Assembly: GCA_003254925.1 (NCBI GenBank)
Contig: QANZ01021649.1
Location: forward strand, 30,883-94,882
Direction: 5' to 3'
Source: Chamaecrista fasciculata
Lineage: Eukaryota > Streptophyta > Magnoliopsida > Fabales > Fabaceae
DNA: 64,000 nucleotides
Under the pieces are notes generated by a model that saw only the letters and a list, made by a program, of their open reading frames with translations, had not been told where the DNA came from and ran no database searches. This document shows, piece after piece, positions 56,357-64,000 of this stretch. Both the position numbers and the translations under genes were made by a program. Numbering within the stretch: position 1 is the first letter of the stretch; each line of letters opens with the position of its first letter.

Positions 56357-56895
56357 GGGTAAATTATACTTTGGTACCCTGTGGTTTAAAAAGTGGCATT
56401 TTGGTATCCTGTGGTATTCTCCGTTAACACAGTAGTACCATTTTAGAGTTATTTTATAATTTTAACCATAACAAATTTTGCAAAAATTACATATTGACCC
56501 CCAATATTTTTCGAAAATTATAAATAGGTCCCTGGATACATATTATCAAGGACTAAAATGAAAACTATAAAAAAAATTTGGGATCAAAACATAATTTTTG
56601 AAAAATATAGGACAGAAGATAGAATTGCAAAATAGTCCCAAATTGTTTTTATAGTTTTCATTTTAGTCACTAGATAATATGTATACAGGGACATGTTTGT
56701 AATTTTCTGAAAAAATTGGGGGTCAATATGTAATTTTTAAAAAATTTTGTTATGGTTAAAATAACAAAATAGCTGCAAAAGGGTACCAAAGTGTTAACGA
56801 AGAATACCACAGGTTACCAAAGTGTCACTTTTTAAACCACATGATACCAAAGTGAAATATGACCAAACCACAGGGTACCAAAGTGTAATTTACCA
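56357..56895. repeat. Mutator-like foldback element, 9 bp target duplication
   Basis: A 539 bp element whose arms are inverted copies, with ends GGGTAAATTA.ACTTTGGTACC on both sides. TATTTATTA flanks it (56348-56356 and 56896-56904). The first 30 bases resemble the ends of the 47653-54738 unit (GGTAAA..TTTGGTACCCTGTGG), so the two belong to related families. No coding capacity. Confidence 0.88.
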
Positions 56896-57127
56896 TATTT
56901 ATTAATAGAAATAACCATGAACTAGATGAAAATACTGAAAAGCATAAATGAACAACAACTTCCTGGAGCTATAATCGGTGGGCTCTGTCCATTTGTCAGA
57001 TTCCTCCTCTAGGTATTAAGATGTTAGTTACTTATGGAAATTTGGCAGAGTAGTGAGATGATTGAACTTCAAGAAGATTGTATATCAAAACTATAAATGA
57101 CGAGCTTTATTTATAGGAAAAGTTTTT

Positions 57128-57467
57128 TGATGAACTAGGTTCTGGCCGGGGGTCATTACCTGGTTCAGATGAGACAACTCTGGGTTCAAGGTTACTTGCA
57201 AGACAATGAACACACAGGGTGACCCTACGATTCACCTCTGATGCTTAAGTTAGTAAGGGTTATGAGCTCGATAATCTCAATTGACTGAGTAGAGAGCGTA
57301 CCTTTTTCCAGTGTGAAGGGTTAACCTTTTATACTGGCTGAGGGTGATCTGGCGTGATCTTGCCATAAATGCCTGGATGCTCGATTGTGATCCTGGCTGA
57401 TCTGATTGTGATCCTTGGCTCCCATGTAATTTCCCATGTAATTTCCCAATTATTGGGCCTATTATCA
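57128..57467 (-). repeat. LTR of a second Tat-type gypsy element
   Basis: It starts TGATGAACTAGGTTCTGGCCG and ends GGGCCTATTATCA, clearly homologous to the LTRs of H but shorter (340 bp) and diverged. CTAATCCCGACAG follows, as CTAGTCCCAACA follows the H 3' LTR, so it is a 3' LTR of a reverse-strand element. Confidence 0.85.
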
Positions 57468-57754
57468 CTAATCCCGACAGAAGAAGTGAAGCTCTGTCCC
57501 CATCAGTGGAGTCCCCCTCGAGGGCGTTCTTGACACTGACTGTAGCCTTTCTTGCGTTGTTGGTGTTTACGCTTCGAGTTCTGTCTCGAAGACTCTGGAT
57601 GGTGGTGACCCAACTTGATGTGGCGCTCACGGATCTGACGCCACCAACCCTTGTCCTTCCAGTTTCCATGCTGAGGTTTCGCGTCACTTCGCTTTTTTCA
57701 TGTCAGCACGTCGTGGCCACGTGGCAGCTTCTGATTGTCTCTTACTCCGCAATG
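57468..57754 (-). mobile_element. Internal remnant of the second Tat-type element
   Basis: It matches the first part of H inside its 3' LTR (shared GTCCCCATCAGTGGAGTCCC and CGTGGCCACGTG). It is cut at 57754 by copia D. The antisense gene region is not reached. Confidence 0.75.
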
Positions 57755-57821
57755 TGTTGGAGATTGTGCCCTAGGGCCAATCATTTTATAGATATGTTGA
57801 GAACATATCAATTAATTTATG

Positions 57822-57822
57822 N
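57822..57822. other. Single ambiguous base (N)
   Basis: The only non-ACGT base in the window. The sequences on its two sides belong to different parts of the copia element, so it marks an assembly join. Confidence 0.9.
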
Positions 57823-58192
57823 GGAATGTTTGGAAAAATTTTGGGACATTTTACAATTTTATTTTGAGGATTTGGGACTAAAATGAATGAAGATGATGAA
57901 AAAGAGGGGCAATTGATAATAATGAGATAAAAATATAACTCAGGGATCTATTTGAAATTTGAATGAAATATTTTTTTTTATTATTAATGCTGATGTGGCA
58001 CGCACAGTTGGCTTTTTTTTAATTTTCCAACTGCTGACGTGGCACTTAACGTGCCACGTCAGCAGTTAACGGCTTCAGGGACCAATTTGACTAACGTTAG
58101 CAAAATTTGGGGACGTATTTGTCAATTTCCATAAATCAGGGACCAATTTGTCAGCGACCCAATAATTCGGGGCCCAGTTTAGGAGTTTACTC
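57823..58192. repeat. Right part of a foldback element related to 3043-3349
   Basis: It ends GAGTTTACTC, preceded by GGGACCAATTTGTCAGCGA.CC, matching the right arm of the element in LTR A. Inside is a short hairpin (CTGACGTGGCACTTAACGTGCCACGTCAG, 58030-58060). Its left arm is absent because of the N. Target duplication cannot be checked. Confidence 0.75.
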
Positions 58193-58193
58193 G

Positions 58194-60935
58194 TATCATC
58201 TCTTAGTTCTAACATTATTTCACTTTCTTATTTGGATAAGGAAGGATTTGTTTGTGTGAATGGAAATGGTAGATGTTCAATTTATAAGAATGAGGTGTTA
58301 TATGCTTATGGTGATTTGCATGATAACCATTATATCTTAAAATTGGAACAAAGACATAATAACGAAATCTATAACATCGATACGAAAAGGATTAGGACTG
58401 GCGAGCCTAATCCTACATACCTTTGGCATTGTCGTGTAGGCCATATAAACGAGAAACGCCTAGAGAAGCTCCATAGAGATGGACTTCTAAGCTCATTTGA
58501 TTTTGAATCATATGATGCTTGCGAATCTTGTCTACTTGGTAAGATGACAAAGGCGCCTTTCACTGGCCGTAGTGAAAGGGCAACTGACTTGTTGGGAATC
58601 ATACATAGTGATGTATGAAGTTGAGAACCAGCTTGACAAGAAAATCAAGATCCTACGATCAGATCGAGGAGGCGAGTATTTGAGTCAAGACTTCATTGAT
58701 CATCTTAGTAGTTGTGGGATAGTCTCACAGCTGATTCCACCTAGAACACCAAAGTGGAATGGTGTGTCTGAGAGGAGGAATCGAACTCTATTAGATATGG
58801 TTCGGTCTATGATGAGTCAAACCGATCTTCCGCCATCCTTTTGGGGGTACGCTTTAGAAGCTGCCGCTTTCACACTTAACCGTGTTCCGTCCAAGGCTGT
58901 TGAGAAGACACCATATGAGATATGGAATGGGAGGAGTCCCATTATGTCTTACCTTAAGGTTTGGGGATGTGAAGTTTACGTTAAGCAACAATCTAATGAT
59001 AAACTATCTCCCAAATCCCTCAAGTGTCTGTTTGTAGGATACCCCAAGGAAACAAGGGGATACTATGTCTACTACCCAGCTGACAACAAAGTGATTGTAG
59101 TCAGGAGTGGATACTTCTTGGAGAAGGATCTAGTTTCCAAAAGAAACAGTGGTAGTAAGATAGAGCTAGAAGAAGTTCAAGCTCCACAAGACACGCCAGA
59201 GGCGCAGACGGAAACTGGAGAAGTTCCACAAGATGTTGTGGAAGCTACTCCACAAACACAAGGACCACGAAGGTCTGATAGAACACGTTTTCAGCCAGAG
59301 AGATATTACGGATTTCTCGTGACCGAAAACAAGGATGTGTTGCTCACGGAGCGTGGTGAACCCACCACCTATCAAGAGGCCATCGTAGATCCCAACTCAG
59401 AGAAATGGGTTGAAGCCATGAAGGCCGAGATGCAATCCATGTACGACAACAAGGTGTGGACCTTGGTCGCTCCACCTGAAGGGGTAAAACCCGTAGGGTG
59501 TAAGTGGGTTTTCAAGGAGAAAACCGACATGGATGGCAACGTGAACGTCTTCAAGGCCAGGCTAGTTGCGAAGGGATTTACGCAATGTCATGGTATAGAC
59601 TATGACGAAACGTTTTCGCCTGTTGCAATGGCCAAGTCCATTAGGATCCTCCTAGCCATAGCTACATATTATGACTATGAGATATGGCAGATGGATGTCA
59701 AAACAGCGTTCCTTAACGGAAGGCTGCCCGAGGACGTGTATACGATACAGCCTGAGGGGTTTGTATGTCCAGAGGCACCAGACATGGTGTGCAAGCTTCA
59801 GAGATCCATTTATGGATTGAAGCAAGCATCCAGGAGTTGGAATCATCGTTTTAACGAAGTAGTCAAAGAGTTTGGCTTCTTGCAAAACCCTGATGAACCT
59901 TGTGTTTACAAGAAGGTTAGTGGGAGTACTATAGTATTCTTGGTACTGTATGTCGATGACATACTACTCATTGGAAACGATGTTCCAACCTTAGAGATTA
60001 TTAAATCTTGGTTAGGAAAATCTTTCTCAATGAAGGACTTGGGAGAAGCTGCCTATATCCTAGGCATTAAGATCTATAGAGATAGATCTAGGAGGCTTCT
60101 CGGATTGAGTCAAAGTACATACTTGGATAAGATATTGAAGAGGTTCAATATGCAGGAATCCAAGAAGGGATTCATCCCTATGAATCATGGCTTGACCTTG
60201 AGCAAGAAACAGTGTCCGAAGACACTTGTTGAGCGAAGGCGCATGAGTGGAATTCCATATGCCTCGGCCATAGGATCCATCATGTATGCCATGTTATGTA
60301 CTCGACCGGATGTGTCATTTGCCCTAAGTATGACGAGCCGATTCCAACAAGACCCTGGTGAGGATCATTGGATCGCTGTCAAGAATATCCTTAAGTACTT
60401 GAGAAGGACTAAGGATGAATTCTTGGTGTACGGTGGAACTGAAGAAGAGCTATGTGTAAGGGGTTACACAGATGCTAGTTTCCAAACCGACCAAGATGAT
60501 TTTAAATCGCAGTCAGGATATGTGTTTCTCCTGAACGGTGGCAGCGTGAGCTGGAAGAGTTCCAAGCAAAGCACGATTGCTGATTCTACAACGGAGTCCG
60601 AGTATATTGCAGCATCGGATGCGGCAAAGGAGGCTGTGTGGATTAGAAAGTTCATCTCCGAGCTTGGAGTGGTTCCGACCATTTCTGATCCCGTAACCCT
60701 GTATTGTGACAATAGTGGCGCTATTGCACAAGCCAAGGAGCCACGGTCCCACCAGAGGACCAAAAATATACTCAGACGTTTTCACCTTGTCAGGGAGATG
60801 ATTGACAAAGGTGATGTAAACATATGCAAGGTAGCAGGCGAGGACAACGTTGCTGATCCTCTGACTAAACCTCTTGCAAGTGTCATACATGAACGCCATG
60901 TATCGTCGATGGGGATTAGACACATTGATCAGTGA
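58194..60935 (+). pseudogene. Copia D integrase, reverse transcriptase, RNase H (one deletion)
   Basis: The frame opens in the linker before integrase (SYLDKEGFVCVNG) and carries the integrase zinc region to HSDV at 58612. There 137 bases present in C (13064-13200) are missing, which shifts the frame. The following 58616-60935 frame is open without a stop to the normal HIDQ end: second integrase motifs (RSDRGGEY, GVSERRNR), reverse transcriptase (YVDD near 59949-59960) and RNase H (STTESEYIAAS, DNSGA). RT and RNase H look intact; integrase lacks the core between its first and second aspartates. TG is shared at the joint, consistent with a microhomology deletion. Confidence 0.93.
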
Positions 60936-60974
60936 ACCTAGAGTAGGAAAAGCTAGATTAATGATTGTACCCTA

Positions 60975-60989
60975 GTGCAAGTGGGAGTA
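60975..60989 (+). other. Polypurine tract of copia D
   Basis: GTGCAAGTGGGAGTA directly precedes the LTR; its last base differs from that of A and C. Confidence 0.82.
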
Positions 60990-62486
60990 TGTTGGAGATT
61001 GTGCCCTAGGGCCAATCGTTTTATGTAAAATATGTTATGAACATATTATTAATTTATGGAAGATAAATTAATGTGTTATCATATTATTAGCATGTTTACT
61101 ATGATGACATCCATGATTGATTATGAGATAATTAATCTAAATGTCCTTGGTCGATTATTTTTGTGGGAACAAAAATGAACTAAGACCAGCATGACCTCGG
61201 TGCATGAGATGCACGCACTAGATGTTGGGACGAGAGTCATGGTGCAATTATGTAAGGTGGTTACGAGTTGCTGGAATGACCCGGAGAGTCCTGCATGGGT
61301 TTAGTCATCAGCTTGCCTCTCCTTGTACGCATGTAGCGATGCCATAGACCTGAGGTCATCATTATTCCGGCATTACAGTTGTCAGACTTTGGCTTAGTCT
61401 AACGCTGCCCGTAACAGGGTAGTTATAAGGGCTGAGTACGGGTCTGGTTGATTGCATTGTTGTGGAATGTGGATTGGCCAAAATGGGATTTTGTCCCTCA
61501 TTAGATGAGAGATATCTAACTGGTGCCCTCGATGAATCTGTCCAGGAAAAAGAGTGGCCACTCAAGAATTGGGACTTACTCAGGGAATCGAGAAAGTTGT
61601 GGTTTGGATTATGGATGACATTCCTGTGCCTAGTCCATGACCAAGATATCGTAGGACAATCGGATCTCTGACACGAAGGTACTGAGGTTAAGTCGTTTTA
61701 GTAAAAATGATAACTCACGTGTATCTCGGATCTCTGACACCAAGATACCGCTCACGACTTGTAGGTCATGGGGATGCCCTGCTGCCAACTTCACGTGGGG
61801 CCTGCTGGGTCACACACGAGCAGGAACTGAACACCATTTGAAAGGGACATGAATTAGGGTTAATTCGTGGGTCACGCGAGTGACACGGTTTAAGACACAG
61901 ATGAAATGTCTAGGACATTATGTCTTGTCTTAATTAATCTACAGATGACATATTTAGATTTGTGGGACAAATTTAAATATAAATAAATTGTTTATATAAT
62001 TAATGAAATTAATTTTTGACAATTTAAATATTAGGAAAATAATTAAGATAATGTTCCTAAGAGTTAGGAAATTATTGAATTATAAAATTCCTAAATAAAA
62101 TATGAGGGTGGCGCCTCTAAGGGATTATTTGGATAAATAAAATTGTTTTATTAATTCAAATAATATTTGAATTCAAAAGATTTGATGGAGATTTCAAAAT
62201 ATTTGAATTCAAAAGATTTGGTGAAGATCTCATCTCAGAATCTTTGGTGAATCAAAAATAAGGAAGTTTTTGATTAATAAAATGCCAAGGATAATTGGGA
62301 AGGGGAAGGTGCCATCTTGGTGGGTCCCATTGGGAGATTTGATCTCTCAATTTGATTCTCCAAGATTGCATTTTGAATTTAAATATAATATTAAGGTAAT
62401 ATTATAATTATAAATTCAAGTCTTAAAATAATTATATTATCAGAATATCTTTATTTTAGGAATTATTAAATCACCAAATTTCTCCC

Positions 62487-62513
62487 TATATATACTAGGC
62501 AAGTCGACTTGCC
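62487..62513 (+). promoter_or_regulatory. LTR D TATA box and palindrome
   Basis: TATATATA followed by GGCAAGTCGACTTGCC, flanked by CTA on the left and CTAG on the right. The flanks differ from A and C but the palindromic core is unchanged. Confidence 0.55.
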
Positions 62514-62678
62514 CTAGGAATGTGAAAGCATAGCATACAAACCCTAGTTTGATTTTCCTCCTAAGAGTTAGAGAGAGAAAATATTCCTTTGCACACACAC
62601 AAGAGAAAGTCGACTTTCTCTAAGAGTTAGGGAAATTTCGACTTTGCTCTATAATTAGGGTTTTGAGAGAAGAATAGG

Positions 62679-62796
62679 CAAGAAGGAGTTCTTGTGGGGG
62701 GATTCTTCTAAGCGCCACCTTAGTTGCTGATTCAAGAAGGAGTTCTTGAAATCAGAGGTCTGTAGATTGGTCCCAGATTCTTTTGGAGAAAAGAAT
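62679..62796 (+). other. Three tandem GGAG-loop hairpins in LTR D
   Basis: 62679-62694 (CAAGAA/TTCTTG), 62731-62750 (TTCAAGAA/TTCTTGAA) and 62777-62796 (ATTCTTTT/AAAAGAAT), all with GGAG loops. Spacing matches A and C. Confidence 0.55.
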
Positions 62797-63038
62797 TGGA
62801 GGCTCGCACCTCGGTGTTCAAAGAAACTGTTCGTGTGGATTACTGGCAGAGGGAGAACTCTAGGAGTGGACTCCGTGGAACTCGCCCTGTTCAACCATCG
62901 ATTTGAAACTCTGAGGTATAACACTAACCAAAAGTTTTAAATTCTGCTAGCGGATCCGTTTGGGAATCATAGGACCTAGGAGTTTTATTTTAATTTTATT
63001 TTTGCTTCCGCTGCCTTAGGCGCCTAGGATTCCCAACA

Positions 63039-63453
63039 GTGGTATCAGAGCCAGGCTAGTTCTAGGATTTAAAACTGTTTGTTTGTACATGAGATGTATG
63101 ATGTTTTGTGTTTACCGCTTTCAATCACTTTTGGTTTTACAAAGAAATCCACCGATCAGTTTTCTTAAGAAATCAATCTACAGAAAATTGTGCAAATTAT
63201 ATGTATGAGATACATATAAGTCGATTGGATCGACTGGAAAATTTTTCTTGATGATCTAGGCCAAAATCGAAATTCCTCTATAATTATAATTAAAAGTGTT
63301 TTAATTATAATAATTATAAAGGTGGCCGAAAATTGTTAAAATTGAGAATTTTAAAATTTTTGGGGGTCAATATTTATAAATTCTTGAATGAGATTCATGG
63401 TATTTATAATTATTGACAAAAGGCCTAATCTCAAGAAAAGGGCATGTTAAAAT
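63039..63453 (+). mobile_element. Primer-binding site and start of leader of a copia element
   Basis: GTGGTATCAGAGCCAGGC (63039-63056), a perfect initiator tRNA-Met-type site, is followed by leader sequence matching C from 10057 to about 10468. A hairpin ATGTAT-GAG-ATACAT lies at 63200-63214. The leader is cut at 63453 by another LTR start. Confidence 0.88.
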
Positions 63454-64000
63454 TGATGGAGATTATGCCCTAGGGCCAATCACCTCATAGATATGTTGTG
63501 AACATATCAATTAATTTATAGGGATAAATTAATGGTTATCACATTATTAGCATGTTTACTGTGATAACAGTCCATGATTAATTATAAGATAATTAATCTA
63601 AAACTGTCCCTGGTCGATCATTCGAGTGGGAACTCGAATTGAACTAAGACCAGCATGACCTCGGTGCTGAGGAATATGGTTGATTACCGTGCTGAGGAAT
63701 ATGGTTGACCAAGATGAAATTTTGTCCCTCATGGAGATGGGAGATATTCTACTGGGCCCCTCGATGAGTCTGTCCAAGGAATGTGTGGCCACACTAGAAA
63801 TTGGGACTTACTCAAGGAATCGAGAAAGTTGGAGGTATGGATTTTGGATGACTTTCCCATGCCTGGTCCATTACCGGAATATCGTAGGACAAAAAGGGAA
63901 TTGACAAGGTGGTACTGAGGTTAAGTCGTTTCGGCGTTAAACGATAACTCACGTGTTTTGGGTAGTCGTGATGGCTTGCTAGAGTCCGCTCTCGACTTGT
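63454..64000 (+). repeat. Start of another copia LTR, continuing past the window
   Basis: TGATGGAGATTATGCCCTAGGG begins an F/E-type LTR. About 240 bases of the usual text are missing near 63668, where CTCGGTGCTGAGGAATATGG joins two distant LTR segments, and GTGCTGAGGAATATGGTTGA is present twice. The right end lies outside the window. Confidence 0.85.

Larger units (their letters stand above)
57755..63038 (+). mobile_element. Copia element D, rearranged, with an assembly gap
   Basis: It opens with 67 bases of a copia LTR (TGTTGGAGATTGTGCCC) and then an N at 57822. Beyond the N lie the right half of a foldback element (to 58192), the linker before integrase, pol (58194-60935) and a full LTR (60990-63038). 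Most of the 5' LTR, the primer site, leader, gag and protease are missing at the N, which suggests sequence lost in assembly and not a natural joint. Pol is most like that of A. Confidence 0.85.
60990..63038 (+). repeat. Copia D LTR, followed by a primer-binding site
   Basis: 2049 bp, TGTTGGAGATTGTGCCC to GGATTCCCAACA. It follows pol like a 3' LTR, yet a primer site and leader follow it like a 5' LTR. TATATATA lies at 62487-62494 with the palindrome GGCAAGTCGACTTGCC at 62498-62513. A local rearrangement near 61722-61750 repeats TCGGATCTCTGACAC. Confidence 0.92.

Overview
The window looks like a plant nuclear chromosome segment made almost wholly of transposable elements. The evidence is Ty1/copia elements primed from initiator-tRNA-Met-type sites, a Tat-type Ty3/gypsy element with two RNase H domains, an L1-type plant LINE with a C-terminal RNase H, and Mutator-like inverted-repeat elements with 9-10 bp target duplications. 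I found no host protein-coding gene, no rRNA or tRNA gene and no prokaryotic feature. The AT-rich copia sequence suggests a dicot, but that is weak inference.

Layout. 1-4315: the 3' part of copia element A (+ strand) with its LTR, which carries a 307 bp foldback element; a second copy of the LTR tail follows (4316-4655). 4656-7270: reverse-strand copia B (gag and leader). Its LTR (7271-7984 and 17664-17943) was split by complete copia C (7985-17658, duplication AAAAT). 17944-33692: copia F, whose 5' LTR was split by reverse-strand copia E (18478-30054, duplication GAGAT). E's own LTR was split by a solo gypsy-type LTR (25721-28257, duplication GCAAA). F's gag is joined abruptly to LTR sequence at 33300. 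33693-36458: an LTR-like segment G, related to the solo LTR but inverted. 36459-47520: Tat-type gypsy H, reverse strand. 47653-54738: a Mutator-like terminal-inverted-repeat unit (duplication TTAAAATAA) enclosing a LINE. 56357-56895: a Mutator-like foldback element. 57128-57754: the end of a second Tat-type element, cut by copia D (57755-63038; one N at 57822). 63039-64000: a primer-binding site and leader, then another copia LTR start.

How the parts work. The copia copies share one plan: LTR of about 2 kb, tRNA primer site, 1.5 kb structured leader, gag with one CCHC knuckle, then protease, integrase, reverse transcriptase and RNase H in one frame. All copies seen are broken. The gypsy H is the least decayed: its RT-RNase H-integrase frame becomes continuous once a 193 nt intron is removed, although the RT active site reads YVVD. 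It also carries a three-exon gene on the opposite strand with a Transposase_28-like ('putative gypsy type transposon') domain and a coiled coil.

The strongest new signals are RNA-level. Three tandem hairpins lie just downstream of the predicted copia start site; most have GGAG loops and their stems show compensatory changes between copies. A second set of GTAT-nnn-ATAC hairpins lies in the leader. H shows splicing signals on both strands.
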